Positions 1 through 9,807 of a stretch of 64,000 nucleotides of DNA are shown one piece after another; positions within the stretch are counted from its first letter, which is position 1; the number at the start of each line of letters is the position of its first letter. The stretch lies in contig NZ_BAMS01000004.1 in the NCBI RefSeq assembly GCF_000616095.1, positions 62,001 to 126,000 on the forward strand. Reading direction: 5' to 3'. Made by a program: the position numbers and the translations under genes. The stretch is from Sneathiella glossodoripedis JCM 23214. GTDB lineage: Bacteria > Pseudomonadota > Alphaproteobacteria > Sneathiellales > Sneathiellaceae. The notes beneath the pieces were generated by a model. It saw only the letters and a program-made list of their open reading frames with translations. It had not been told where the DNA came from and did not search any database.

Positions 1-2
1 CA

Positions 3-755
3 GTCCTGACGCCGATCACTAATGGTGAAACAGGGTTGCAATTGTCGCAGCAGGATCCTCGAATTATTGATAGCGTTTTTATTGAAGCTGGGTCAGGTTT
101 GCCATCAACAAATCTATTTGGTCTCAAAATGAGCGGTTATCCCGGCTTTTACTTCTGTGCCGTTTTGTTGATCATCTGTTTTTATATTTCAATGCGGATT
201 TTCAGGTCGCCTTTTGGATTGATGCTTCGCGGTATCAAATCAAACCAAAACCGAATGAGATATACTGGTTTGAACACGCGCCCCTACATGCTCACGGCTT
301 TTGTAATCTCGGGTATGTATGCGGGTTTGGCTGGTTCTCTGTTGGCTATAACAGATCCTCTAGCTGGTGCAGAGCGGATGCAATGGACAGCATCTGGTGA
401 AGTTGTGCTTATGACAATTTTGGGGGGTGTTGGTACCTTGGCGGGACCGATGCTTGGTGCAGGGCTCATTAAATATTTTGAAAATATTTTCTCTGCTTTC
501 AATAACAATGTGCTGATGGAAATTTTTTCATTCTTACCCAACGCTGTCGCAGAAATAATTGTGCCTATTGTTGGTTTGTTTGTTGGAAGTGGCTGGCATT
601 TGACCCTCGGTATTCTGTTTATGGTCATTGTAATTTATCTTCCTGGCGGAATTGTTGAGGGATTATCACGCCTTGCAAAATTCGCAGCTGGAGAGAGAAA
701 AAGTTCAAAAATTGCTGGGGGGAATACTTCCCCTCAGGATCAACCGGGTGAATAG
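3..755 (+). CDS. livM: Branched-chain amino acid-type ABC transporter permease LivM (5' partial)
   Basis: Inner-membrane permease subunit of a Liv/HAAT-family ABC importer. The open frame runs back to base 3, before the first usable start, so the N-terminus lies outside the window; about 250 residues are visible against roughly 320-350 for the family. Several hydrophobic segments are present. A charged cytoplasmic stretch (near bases 200-290) with the [13 protein letters not shown] pattern matches the region that contacts the ATPase in LivM proteins. The segment [16 protein letters not shown] is the conserved LivM permease signature. livG follows after 12 bases and livF after that, so this is a standard liv operon. 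The substrate cannot be told from sequence; these systems also carry amides, urea or short acids, and the downstream acs does not settle it. Confidence 0.9.
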   Translation, partial: VLTPITNGETGLQLSQQDPRIIDSVFIEAGSGLPSTNLFGLKMSGYPGFYFCAVLLIICFYISMRIFRSPFGLMLRGIKSNQNRMRYTGLNTRPYMLTAFVISGMYAGLAGSLLAITDPLAGAERMQWTASGEVVLMTILGGVGTLAGPMLGAGLIKYFENIFSAFNNNVLMEIFSFLPNAVAEIIVPIVGLFVGSGWHLTLGILFMVIVIYLPGGIVEGLSRLAKFAAGERKSSKIAGGNTSPQDQPGE

Positions 756-767
756 GGGGTAGTTGGT

Positions 768-1526
768 ATGAGTGATTTGGTTCTTCACCTGGATAATATT
801 CAGAAAAGCTTTGGTGGTTTGAGTGCTCTTTCCGATGTTAATTTACATGTGGAAGAAGGAACAACACATGCGATAATCGGTCCTAACGGGGCTGGAAAAT
901 CTACCTTGTTGAATGTCTGTATCGGTAGACTGAAGCCTGACTCGGGCCATGTCACTTTCAAGGGGCAGGAGCTGACTGGCCGTGAGCCGCATGAAATCGC
1001 ACAGATGGGCGTGGCCCGGGTGTTTCAAACGCCAGAGATTTTCCCTGAAATGACTTTATTGGAAAACGTTATGTTACCGGCTTTTTCCAAACGTGATGGG
1101 GCTTTCAAGCTGAACGCTTATTCTGGATTGGCGCAACAGGGAGATATTCGGGATGAGGCAGAACATATTCTTGAAGATGTTGGGCTGGCTGATCAGATGT
1201 TGCAAGAAGCTGGGAGTTTATCCCGCGGTGATAAAAGGCGTTTAGAGCTTGGTATGTGCCTGATTTTGCGCCCTCGCCTATTGTTGCTGGATGAGCCCAC
1301 TGCCGGTATGTCTCGTCATGATACAAACCGAACAATCGATTTGCTTAAGAAAATCAAAAGTCGTGGGATGACCAAGGTGATTATTGAGCATGATATGCAT
1401 GTGGTTTTTAGCCTGGCTGACAAGGTTAGCGTGCTTGCGCGGGGTGAGATTATCGCAGGGGGTAAACCCGAAGATGTTCGCGAAAACCCCAAGGTAAAAG
1501 AGGCGTATCTGGGAGGAGCCCACTAA
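768..1526 (+). CDS. livG: ABC transporter ATP-binding protein LivG
   Basis: ATPase subunit (252 aa) of the Liv-type importer. Walker A is GPNGAGKST near residue 38, the Q-loop is in ARVFQTPEIF, and Walker B is LLLLDEPTAGM with the switch histidine in IIEHDM. The signature is SLSRGDKRRLELG, a slight departure from the usual LSHGEQR form. The C-terminal AYLG motif is typical of LivG rather than LivF. It starts 12 bases after livM and shares one base with livF (stop/start TAATG), so translation is probably coupled. Confidence 0.92.
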   Translation: MSDLVLHLDNIQKSFGGLSALSDVNLHVEEGTTHAIIGPNGAGKSTLLNVCIGRLKPDSGHVTFKGQELTGREPHEIAQMGVARVFQTPEIFPEMTLLENVMLPAFSKRDGAFKLNAYSGLAQQGDIRDEAEHILEDVGLADQMLQEAGSLSRGDKRRLELGMCLILRPRLLLLDEPTAGMSRHDTNRTIDLLKKIKSRGMTKVIIEHDMHVVFSLADKVSVLARGEIIAGGKPEDVRENPKVKEAYLGGAH

Positions 1527-2242
1527 TGTCAGAGCAAAATGCATTTTTTAGTGTTCGCGATATTCACGCCTATTACGGTGAGTCCTATATTGTGCAAGGG
1601 GTTTCTTTCGATGTAGAGGAAGGTGAAATAGTTGCCCTCCTTGGACGGAACGGAGCTGGCAAAACATCCACTTTACGAGCTTTGGCGCGGGTCGATGAGC
1701 CCGCTCTAACTCAAGGTGAAATTTATCTAAATGGGCAGGCCGTTCATGAAATGAAGAGCTATCAGGCGGCGCAAGCTGGGATCCAACTCGTGCCGGAAGA
1801 TCGTCGAATAATAGGCGGGCTGACAGTTGAGGAAAACCTGATCCTCTCGCAAGTTGAAGAGCCAAAAGGCTGGGAGATTGAGAAAATTTATGATCATTTT
1901 CCTCGCTTGGGTGAGCGTCGTAATCAGGAAGCGACGACCATGTCTGGCGGTGAACAACAAATGCTTGCCGTGGCGCGGGCATTGGCACGGGATGTAAAAA
2001 TTCTATTCCTTGATGAACCTTATGAAGGACTTGCTCCTGTCATCGTCGAAGAAATTGAACGTATTCTGATAGAGGTTCGTAAACTGGGCATCACGACGAT
2101 AATTGTTGAACAGAATGCAGTCGCGGCGCTTCAATTGGCCGATAAAGCGCTCATACTCGATATGGGCAAAATCGCTTTTCGCGGAAGTGCACAAGAAGTG
2201 TTGGATAATCAGGAACTACGTCACGAATACTTAGCGATTTGA
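1526..2242 (+). CDS. livF: ABC transporter ATP-binding protein LivF
   Basis: Second ATPase (238 aa) of the Liv-type importer, forming a heterodimer with LivG under the membrane. Walker A is GRNGAGKTSTLRAL, the signature is TMSGGEQQMLAVARAL and Walker B is ILFLDEPYEGLAP, all in the arrangement usual for LivF; it ends with the family's RHEYLAI tail. It overlaps the end of livG by one base. After its stop there are about 160 bases before the acs start and no clear intrinsic terminator. Confidence 0.92.
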   Translation: MSEQNAFFSVRDIHAYYGESYIVQGVSFDVEEGEIVALLGRNGAGKTSTLRALARVDEPALTQGEIYLNGQAVHEMKSYQAAQAGIQLVPEDRRIIGGLTVEENLILSQVEEPKGWEIEKIYDHFPRLGERRNQEATTMSGGEQQMLAVARALARDVKILFLDEPYEGLAPVIVEEIERILIEVRKLGITTIIVEQNAVAALQLADKALILDMGKIAFRGSAQEVLDNQELRHEYLAI

Positions 2243-2299
2243 TAATTTTAAAGTGGTTGAGATGTGTATTCAGTTAATGTGATTTAAGATCGCCAGCGT

Positions 2300-2327
2300 T
2301 TGACAAACGCCTCTGACTTGATACCAA
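2300..2327 (+). promoter_or_regulatory. Candidate sigma-70 promoter of acs
   Basis: TTGACA at 2300-2305 is a perfect -35 box. A weak -10 (TACCAA, 2322-2327) follows at 16 bases. The transcript would have a leader of roughly 65-70 bases before the acs ATG at 2402. The -35 lies in a small inverted repeat (GCGTTT/AAACGC, 2296-2310). Prediction from sequence only. Confidence 0.35.
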
Positions 2328-2401
2328 TAGGGGTTTCAGAAATATCGTTAGAGATACGCTATTCAGGAACATACTTGAAGGCGCGCAAAGGGAAGCAGGA
2401 A

Positions 2402-4345
2402 ATGTCCGTAAATGAAGTTTATCCAGTGCCGGCAGAGACAGCGAATACGGCGTGGATTGATAACGCAAAATATGAAGCTATGTATAACGCCTCCATCGAA
2501 AACCCGGAAAAATTTTGGGCGGAACATGGAAAACGCGTGGACTGGATAAAGCCTTATACAAAAGTCAAAGACGTTTCCTATGAAGAGAAAGATCTTCACA
2601 TCAAGTGGTTCGAGGATGGCACATTAAATGTCAGTGCCAATTGTCTGGATCGACATCTCGCTAAAAGGGCGGATCAGACTGCTATCATATGGGAAGGCGA
2701 TGAACCCACTGATGATAAAACTCTGACCTACAGAGAGCTTCACGCGGAAGTTTGCAAGCTTGCTAACGCTATGAAGGGGCAAGGCATTAACAAGGGTGAT
2801 CGGGTTACGATCTACATGCCAATGATTGTCGAGGCTGCTGTTGCAATGCTGGCTTGTGCTCGCATTGGTGCCATTCATTCTGTTGTGTTTGGCGGTTTCT
2901 CCCCCGATGCATTGGCCGGTAGAATTCAGGATTGCGAGTCCAACTGTATCATAACTGCCGATGAAGGCGTTCGCGGCGGACGTATAGTCCCATTGAAGGT
3001 GAACACAGACAAGGCGCTGGAGAGTTGCCCTGACTGCAAAACTTGTATCGTTGTTAAACGAACAGGTAATCCTATCAATTGGGTAGAGGGACGGGATCAC
3101 TGGTACCATGAGATTACCGCCAACGTTCCAGCGGAATGCGAACCGGAAGAAATGAATGCAGAAGACCCGCTTTTCATTTTGTATACCTCTGGGTCCACTG
3201 GTAAGCCAAAAGGCGTGTTACACACTAGTGGCGGATATCTGGTATATGCCTCAATGACGCACCAGTATGTGTTTGATTATCATGATGGTGATATTTACTG
3301 GTGTACTGCGGATGTGGGGTGGGTGACCGGCCATAGCTATATACTTTACGGACCGCTTGCTAACGGTGCGACAACACTCATGTTTGAGGGGGTTCCCAAT
3401 TATCCGAACATGTCCCGGTTCTGGGATGTGTGTGACAAGCATAACGTCAATATTTTCTATACTGCCCCGACTGCAATTCGGGCGCTTATGCAGGCCGGTG
3501 ATGAACCCGTAAAAGCAACCTCCCGAAAATCACTGCGGTTACTTGGTTCTGTTGGAGAGCCGATTAATCCTGAAGCCTGGCGGTGGTATCACGAAGTCGT
3601 TGGTGATAAGCGTTGCCCCATCGTTGATACATGGTGGCAAACTGAAACAGGTGGCATTCTGATCACACCGCTACCCGGTGCAACCGACTTGAAACCCGGC
3701 TCGGCAACGCGTCCTTTTTTTGGTGTCGATCCGGTAATGGTTGACAATGATGGTAAGGAACTCGAAGGCGAGTGTGAAGGCGTACTATGCATTCGTGATA
3801 GTTGGCCGGGACAAATGAGAACTGTCTATGGTGACCATGAGCGTTTCTTCCAGACATACTTTGCAACCTTCCCCGGCAAATATTTTTCAGGTGATGGTGC
3901 TCGGCGGGATGCCGATGGATATTACTGGATTACGGGGCGCGTGGATGACGTGATAAATGTGTCTGGGCATCGTATGGGAACAGCGGAAGTAGAGAGTGCT
4001 CTTGTTGCCCATCCAAAAGTAACAGAGGCCGCAGTTGTTGGGTATCCGCATGATATTAAAGGACAGGGTATTTACGCCTATGTGACACTGGCCATGGGTG
4101 AAGAGCCAAGCGATGCATTGAGAAAAGAGCTTGTCACGTGGGTTCGACAGGAAATTGGTCCCATTGCTGCTCCTGACTTAATTCAGTGGGCGCCAGGTCT
4201 ACCGAAGACGCGTTCAGGGAAAATTATGCGCCGGATATTACGGAAGGTTGCTGAAGACGATTTTGGCAGCCTTGGGGATACATCCACGCTAGCGGATCCA
4301 TCAGTCGTGGACGAGTTGATTGAAAATAGAATGAATAGAAAATAA
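2402..4345 (+). CDS. acs: Acetate--CoA ligase (acetyl-CoA synthetase)
   Basis: Activates acetate to acetyl-CoA through acetyl-AMP in the cytoplasm. The start at 2402 gives 647 aa, close to the E. coli enzyme (652 aa), and has a purine-rich ribosome site just upstream; the longer TTG frame from 2300 adds 34 residues unlike the family. The adenylate-forming core motif [11 protein letters not shown], the [11 protein letters not shown] motif and the C-terminal [11 protein letters not shown] motif are all present. Lys607 in the last motif is the residue that is acetylated to switch the enzyme off in characterised Acs proteins. It is followed by a strong hairpin terminator and then by a receiver protein and a symporter-kinase fusion, a neighbourhood that in other bacteria (CrbS/CrbR) controls acs expression. 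Confidence 0.96.
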   Translation: MSVNEVYPVPAETANTAWIDNAKYEAMYNASIENPEKFWAEHGKRVDWIKPYTKVKDVSYEEKDLHIKWFEDGTLNVSANCLDRHLAKRADQTAIIWEGDEPTDDKTLTYRELHAEVCKLANAMKGQGINKGDRVTIYMPMIVEAAVAMLACARIGAIHSVVFGGFSPDALAGRIQDCESNCIITADEGVRGGRIVPLKVNTDKALESCPDCKTCIVVKRTGNPINWVEGRDHWYHEITANVPAECEPEEMNAEDPLFILYTSGSTGKPKGVLHTSGGYLVYASMTHQYVFDYHDGDIYWCTADVGWVTGHSYILYGPLANGATTLMFEGVPNYPNMSRFWDVCDKHNVNIFYTAPTAIRALMQAGDEPVKATSRKSLRLLGSVGEPINPEAWRWYHEVVGDKRCPIVDTWWQTETGGILITPLPGATDLKPGSATRPFFGVDPVMVDNDGKELEGECEGVLCIRDSWPGQMRTVYGDHERFFQTYFATFPGKYFSGDGARRDADGYYWITGRVDDVINVSGHRMGTAEVESALVAHPKVTEAAVVGYPHDIKGQGIYAYVTLAMGEEPSDALRKELVTWVRQEIGPIAAPDLIQWAPGLPKTRSGKIMRRILRKVAEDDFGSLGDTSTLADPSVVDELIENRMNRK

Positions 4346-4353
4346 GACTATCT

Positions 4354-4406
4354 GCGCCAGTGTGTTACGTAGCAGCGTTTTGCAGCGTAGCCATACTGGC
4401 GCTTTT
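4354..4406 (+). terminator. Rho-independent terminator after acs
   Basis: GCGCCAGT (4354-4361) pairs with ACTGGCGC (4395-4402), with further pairing inside (TACGTAGC with GCAGCGTA region), followed by TTTT at 4403-4406. It sits 9 bases after the acs stop, separating acs from the downstream sensory operon. Confidence 0.75.
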
Positions 4407-4520
4407 GAGCTACACTTCATATTAATTGAGTGTGGCTTTTATTGTGTTCGTGTCCAAAATATTAAATAATGAATGCGAATAGGGGCCATGTCGCTGTGTC
4501 TTGGGAGGGAACGCGACACT

Positions 4521-4898
4521 ATGTCAAATACAGTGCTAGTCGTTGAAGATGAGCCAAATATAGTATTATCTCTGCAATTTGTTATGCGACAGGCAGGGTA
4601 CACAGTGCGTGTTGCTTCAGATGGAGAGCAGGCGCTGAAGGCTGTCGCCGAGTATGTGCCTGATTTGGTGTTGTTGGATATTATGTTGCCCAAACGTGAC
4701 GGTTTCGCTGTTTGCGAGGAAATTCGAAATAATCCAGCCTGCAAGAATGTTAAAATCATTATGTTGTCTGCCAAAAGTAGAGAGGCCGATCGGGAGCGAG
4801 CCTTGAAGCTGGGGGCTGACGAATTTATGACCAAGCCTTTTTCCACCCGAGAATTGGGTGACCTGGCGAAACGGTTACTCAAGATTGAAATTTCCTGA
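4521..4898 (+). CDS. Receiver-only response regulator
   Basis: Single CheY-like receiver domain of 125 aa with no output domain. The acidic pocket is VVEDEP (residues 8-12), the phospho-acceptor is Asp53 in LLDIMLP, the switch Ser83 follows IIML, and the conserved lysine is Lys105 in MTKPF. I chose ATG 4521 because GGGAGGGA lies about 10 bases upstream and the residues before it (from 4473) do not belong to the fold. It is followed after 30 bases by a small membrane protein and then by a histidine kinase fused to a transporter, so it is the likely phosphorylation partner of that kinase. With no DNA-binding domain it must act by protein contact or as a relay. Confidence 0.88.
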   Translation: MSNTVLVVEDEPNIVLSLQFVMRQAGYTVRVASDGEQALKAVAEYVPDLVLLDIMLPKRDGFAVCEEIRNNPACKNVKIIMLSAKSREADRERALKLGADEFMTKPFSTRELGDLAKRLLKIEIS

Positions 4899-4928
4899 GT
4901 GAGCCTCTCGGTTATAAGGGGGCAATAA

Positions 4929-5210
4929 ATGCAACGAACCGGACGAAAAAAAGAGTGGGCAATTTTTGTGTTTTGCCTTTTTTTTCTGGGCATCACGCCA
5001 CCTGTTTTAATGGTATTTGATAAACCGACTCTGGTTTTCAGCTTTCCTCTTAGTTTTTTGTATTTATATGGGTTTTGGGCGTTAGTGATCGTTTTTATTG
5101 CGATCGGAGCCCGAAAAAGGCAAATGCATGATGCTGCGAAAATGCAAATGCCAACCCCCTCGAATGACACCATTTTAAATGAAAGTTTGGGGGCTGAGGA
5201 TGCCAAGTAG
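4929..5210 (+). CDS. Small two-TM membrane protein, putative companion of the symporter-kinase
   Basis: A 93-residue protein with a basic N-terminus, two hydrophobic segments (about residues 10-29 and 38-60) and a polar 30-residue tail. The FPLSFLYLYGFW segment before the second helix resembles the small subunits (DUF3311/DUF4212-like) that accompany solute:sodium symporters; this family placement is inference. It overlaps the start of the symporter-kinase by 11 bases, so the two are translationally coupled and probably act as one complex. No catalytic motif is visible. Confidence 0.7.
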   Translation: MQRTGRKKEWAIFVFCLFFLGITPPVLMVFDKPTLVFSFPLSFLYLYGFWALVIVFIAIGARKRQMHDAAKMQMPTPSNDTILNESLGAEDAK

Positions 5211-7958
5211 CGTTGTCATCACGGCCTCTTTTTTATATTTGGGCTTATTGTTTGCAATTGCGCATTATGTGGACACACGCAGTAGCCTGAAGAACGTATT
5301 GTCGAGAAATCCGTATATTTATACGCTGTCAATTGCGGTGTTTTGTACTTCATGGACTTATTATGGAAGTGTTGGCCGAGCCGCTACATCAGGTTTGGAT
5401 TTTCTTCCCATATATCTGGGGCCAACATTGGTTTTTGTTCTGTGGTCATTTATCTGGATAAAAATTATTCGGATATGCAAGCAGAACAGAATTACTTCAA
5501 TAGCGGATTTTATAGCGTCGAGATATGGGAAACGATCAGTTGGTGGTTGGTAACTATAATTGCAGTGATTGGGACGATGCCATACATATCACTCCAATTA
5601 AAATCAATCGCGACCAGTTTTCGAATATTGATTACCTATTCGGGCGGTGGCAAAATTCCGGAAATTCCTATTGAACCTATATTTTTTATCGATACGACGT
5701 TCATCGTAGCGATTGCTCTTGCGCTTTTTGCGATATTGTTTGGTACCCGTCACATTGATGCAAGTGAACACCATGAAGGACTGGTTGCGGCGATTGCGTT
5801 TGAGTCTGTGGTGAAACTCGTAGCGTTCCTGTGTGTTGGAATTTTTGTGACCTATGGCATATTCGACGGCTTTGCAGACATATTTCAAAGGGCTTCTGTC
5901 GATCCCGAACTGGAGAGATTATTTACCGTAAATCAGGGAAATGATTACAGCCTGTGGATAACCATGATAATTCTATCGATGGCTGCTATCATATGTTTGC
6001 CGCGCCAGTTTTATATTACAGCCGTGGAAAATCCCGACGAAGGGTATGTGCGAAAAGCTACCTGGCTATTCCCTGCCTATCTTTTGGTGATCAATTTGTT
6101 TGTATTGCCGATCGCACTGGGAGGAAAACTTGCGTTCGCAAGCGCAGCTGTGGATGCTGATATGTTCGTGCTGACCGTACCCCTTTATTATGATCATGGG
6201 ACCATTTCCCTAATCGCATTTTTAGGAGGTCTCTCTGCGGCGACCTCAATGGTGATTGTGGCAGCGATTGCACTTGCAACAATGGTGTGCAACGATCTGG
6301 TTATGCCAATACTTCTTCGGTGGAAATGGTTTAAAGCAGATAAAAATACCGATTTGACCGGGTTGCTGCTGGCGATACGCAGAGGCAGTATTCTGATTAT
6401 CCTTATACTCGGGTATGGCTATTATCGTTTTGCAAGTGAGTCCTATTCGTTGGTGACAATTGGTCTAGTGTCTTTTGCCGCTGCCGCGCAATTCGCTCCT
6501 GCAATAATCGGGGGAATATTTTGGAAAAATGGAACCTTTAATGGTGCAATTGTTGGGTTATCTCTCGGATTTATTGTCTGGATGTATACTCTATTTTTAC
6601 CCTCACTTGCGCAGTCAGGATGGTTGCCGATCAGTTTTATTGAGCAGGGGCCGTTCGGTCTTAGCTGGTTAAAACCTTACTCTTTGTTGGGACTTGAAGG
6701 TTTTGATCGCTTAACCCATGCCTTGATCTGGTCAATGATGTTCAATGTCGGTGGATATTGGGTAATTTCCTTATTGAGTCACCAAACAGCAATTGAGCGA
6801 ATTCAGGCAAAATTATTTGTGGACGTGTTTAAGCTCACAGAACGTGGTAACGACAATACCTATTGGAAGGGGTCTGTAACCGTCGAAGAGCTTCAGCAGT
6901 TGGTAGGGAGATTTGTTGGGGTCGGCCGCGTCGCGGAAGCCTTCGATCAATTTGCCCAGGAACGCAGTATTACACTTCGAAAAAATCAGGTGGTAGACGC
7001 TCCTCTGCTGGAATATGCGGAGCGACTGCTGGCAGGGTCTATCGGATCAGCCACGGCAAGGGTATTGATCGGCTCTATCGTCAAGGGCGAAATTGTGAGT
7101 ATTGATGAGGTTTATCGCATTCTGGATGAGACCAGCCAGGTGATTGAATATAGCCATCGGTTGGAGCAAAAATCAGCAGAACTGGAAGAGGCCACCCGGC
7201 AATTACAGTTGGCCAATGATCGTTTGAAGGAACTGGATTCACTAAAGGATGATTTTTTGTCCATGGTTAGCCACGAGTTACGTACGCCGTTGACTAGTTT
7301 GCGAGCTTTTGGAGAGATTTTGTCGGACAATCCGGATGTTCCAATTGAGGAGAGAGCTCGGTTTTTGGGAATAATTATTACCGAAAGTGAGAGATTAACT
7401 CGTTTGATTGATCAATTGCTGGACCTTGCCAAGATGGAGGCAGGAAGAATGGATTGGCAGCTGGCAGAGGTCGACTTGGTGTCAACAATCGATGAAGCGG
7501 TTACAGCGCTAAACGGCCTGATTAAGGAGAAGGAAATTATACTAACCACAGACATACCTGAGAGTCTCCCGTCGGTTCAGGCAGACAGGGATCAGTTAAT
7601 TCAATTGGTCATTAATTTGGTCTCAAACGCGATAAAGTTTTGTAACCCACGGAATGGTAAAATCCATCTTTCAGTGTGCCGCGACAATGATTGGATCAAA
7701 ATATCGGTTTTGGATAATGGAATGGGCGTTCCCGCTCCACTTAAAGAGAAGATCTTTGAGCGCTTTCATCAAAGCGTATCAGCAACAGGCAACAAGCCAC
7801 AAGGTTCCGGTTTGGGATTGGCGATTTGCAGGCAGATCGTAACATATCTAGGAGGTGAAATCTGGGCTGAAAATAGCCAGCAAGGAGGCGCATGCTTCAC
7901 TTTTACACTTCCGCTCCAAGCTGAAACCGTTGACAAAAAAATCAAGACTGACGCTTAG
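5200..7958 (+). pseudogene. Sodium:solute symporter-sensor histidine kinase fusion (apparent frameshift)
   Basis: CrbS/CbrA-type sensor: an N-terminal SLC5 symporter domain with many TM segments (to about residue 510), a STAC domain (about 530-640), a short coiled coil, a HisKA domain with FLSMVSHELRTPLTS (His near 690) and an HATPase domain with NLVSNAIKF, DNGMGVP and GSGLGLAI boxes. As printed the frame breaks: 5200-5553 encodes SIADFIASRYGKRSVGG then a stop, while the following frame continues with LVTIIAVIGTMPYISLQLKSI, the next residues expected in this family. One extra T in the TT run at 5547-5548 joins them into 919 aa. It lacks the PAS and receiver domains of Vibrio CrbS; the separate receiver two genes upstream may replace the latter. 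Its stop interlocks with that of the convergent TauE gene. Confidence 0.85.
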
Positions 7959-8734
7959 AAGCCGATAGTCGCTCGGTAGATCATTGACGCGCCGATTAAT
8001 AAAATGAGGCTTAAAACCACCTTGCGGAATAATTCCTGATCGACTTTCTTGCGAAGTTGCGTTCCCAGCCATATGAAAAACATGATCGGTACCATTCCCA
8101 GAAGGCCGTATACTGCCTCAAGAAGGCCAAGGTGGTCTGTCCGCTGAAGGCAAATGGCAAGTAGGGTGCTGCCGCTAAATAAAAGTACGCTAACAGCGGA
8201 AACAAAACGCTCTTTTTCAAGTCCGACAGCTACCAGAAAGAATATTGGCATGATGGCAAACAAGGATGTCATGCCACCAATTATGCCTGAAAAAACTCCG
8301 ATAACAGGTGCTATAAAGGCCTGCTTCGTTTTTACAAAATCAAAGGTCAGCCCCAGTAACTCCATCGAAGTGACTAAGATTAACACGATACCCAAAATAA
8401 TGGACAAAGTATTGGTGTCTGCAACTGCGAGAAAATATACGCCAATTGGCAGGGTTACGAGAACCGTCAGATAGAGTGACCAGTGTCGCGCAACTGATCC
8501 TTTGACATCGCCAGCAATGAGCATTTGGTAGAGGTTGCTCAAGACTAAAGGGACCGCCAATACTGAAATGGCTGTTGGAAGAGGTAGTACCATGATTAAA
8601 ATTGGTACTGATACAGTCGGCAATCCGAAAGAACTAATGCCCTTAACAAGAGCACCCAAGCTTAAGGCTAGGCAGATCACTGCAAAGTGGATGATGTTAA
8701 AATCGGTTATTAATTGATCTATCAATGGGGTCAT
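7955..8734 (-). CDS. TauE/SafE-family sulfite/anion exporter permease
   Basis: A 259-residue integral membrane protein, almost wholly hydrophobic with about eight TM helices in two repeats, typical in length for TauE/SafE (DUF81) proteins. The GALVKGISSFGLPTVSVP segment in the first repeat and the GVFSGIIGGMTSLFAIMP segment in the second are the paired glycine-rich motifs of the family. Family members export sulfite, sulfoacetate or related organic anions; the substrate here is unknown. Its stop codon interlocks with that of the convergent symporter-kinase gene. The region 8735-8933 upstream shows no clear feature. Confidence 0.85.
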   Translation of the reverse strand: MTPLIDQLITDFNIIHFAVICLALSLGALVKGISSFGLPTVSVPILIMVLPLPTAISVLAVPLVLSNLYQMLIAGDVKGSVARHWSLYLTVLVTLPIGVYFLAVADTNTLSIILGIVLILVTSMELLGLTFDFVKTKQAFIAPVIGVFSGIIGGMTSLFAIMPIFFLVAVGLEKERFVSAVSVLLFSGSTLLAICLQRTDHLGLLEAVYGLLGMVPIMFFIWLGTQLRKKVDQELFRKVVLSLILLIGASMIYRATIGF

Positions 8735-8933
8735 AGGAGATAGGATTGTCTGGTTGTTCTTTTTTTCTACAGTAGCTCAATCTGGATACAGATGAACAGT
8801 TAATTGTTTGAAATGCACCGTTTTGGCTGAAAGTTTTCATTTGGTTGCCTATAGTGGTTTTCGGGATCATTATTAGTGATATAAATTTGCCTCGGCAATC
8901 TGCCACCATCGGGCGCAAGAAAAAGGAAAGATT

Positions 8934-9785
8934 ATGAAGTTATTGCGTGTTGGCCCAAGAGGTCAGGAGAAACCAGCCATATTGGATCAGGACGGTGCCG
9001 TCCGGAGCCTGGAAGGTATTGTTTCAGATATTGATGGTGCTGTACTCGGCGATGAGGCGTTGAGTAAGCTGGCGGCAGTTGATATTGCAAGTTTGCCAAA
9101 AATTGCTGAAGGAACACGAATTGGCCCCTGTGTTGGGAGTGTGGGCAAATTCATTTGTATTGGATTGAATTACTCGGATCATGCGGAAGAAACCGGTAAT
9201 CCCATTCCAAAAGAACCGATTGTTTTCATGAAAGCGACTTCAGCGATTTGTGGCCCAAATGATGATATTGAGATTCCACGGGGATCGCAGAAGACCGACT
9301 GGGAAGTTGAATTGGGCGTCGTAATTGGCAAGAGGGCGAAGTATGTTTCCGTTGATGATGCGCTTTCATATGTTGCGGGCTATTGCACCGTGAATGATGT
9401 ATCTGAACGCGCATTTCAGACAGAGCGCTCTGGTCAGTGGGTAAAAGGAAAAAGTCACGATACTTTCGGCCCGATAGGTCCCTGGTTGGTTACTCGTGAT
9501 GAAATTCCCGATACAGGTAATCTATCTATGTATCTGGAGGTAGACGGGCATCGCTATCAGTCCGGAACAACACAAACCATGATTTTTGATGTGCCAACAA
9601 TCATATCTCATCTCACAGAATTTATGACGCTGGAACCAGGCGATATAATTTCCACAGGAACGCCGCCAGGTGTTGGAATGGGTGTGAAACCGGAACCTGT
9701 ATATCTAAAAGAAGGTCAAACAATGATCTTGGAAGTCGAAGGTTTGGGGCGTCAAACTCAAAAAACAATCGCGGCAAAACCCTAA
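8934..9785 (+). CDS. Fumarylacetoacetate hydrolase (FAH)-family protein
   Basis: Cytoplasmic metal-dependent hydrolase or isomerase of 283 aa. The core motif CIGLNYSDHAEE (about residue 78), FMKATSAICGP, the metal ligands in DWEVELGVVIG, GYCTVNDVSER and the closing GDIISTGTPPGVGMG are all present. Ribosome site AAAGGAAAG precedes the ATG. Relatives act on 2-oxo acid or acylpyruvate intermediates of aromatic breakdown, and many are labelled ureidoglycolate lyase by similarity; the latter is unlikely here because a true AllA is encoded at 36280. A beta-lactamase-family gene follows after 22 bases, probably as an operon. Confidence 0.85.
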   Translation: MKLLRVGPRGQEKPAILDQDGAVRSLEGIVSDIDGAVLGDEALSKLAAVDIASLPKIAEGTRIGPCVGSVGKFICIGLNYSDHAEETGNPIPKEPIVFMKATSAICGPNDDIEIPRGSQKTDWEVELGVVIGKRAKYVSVDDALSYVAGYCTVNDVSERAFQTERSGQWVKGKSHDTFGPIGPWLVTRDEIPDTGNLSMYLEVDGHRYQSGTTQTMIFDVPTIISHLTEFMTLEPGDIISTGTPPGVGMGVKPEPVYLKEGQTMILEVEGLGRQTQKTIAAKP

Positions 9786-9807
9786 TAACAACAAAAGGGA
9801 GGGTAAA

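Noticed and set aside
4439-5206. 255-codon open frame on the minus strand opposite the receiver and small TM genes
   Set aside because: No recognisable domain or ribosome site; the plus-strand receiver has all its catalytic residues.
5520-5560. Programmed ribosomal frameshift in the symporter-kinase
   Set aside because: There is no slippery heptamer or downstream stem, and ten similar breaks in unrelated genes argue for a common technical or mutational cause.
8934-9785. Ureidoglycolate lyase function for the FAH-family protein
   Set aside because: That label is common by similarity, but a genuine AllA is encoded within the purine locus and this gene is far from it.
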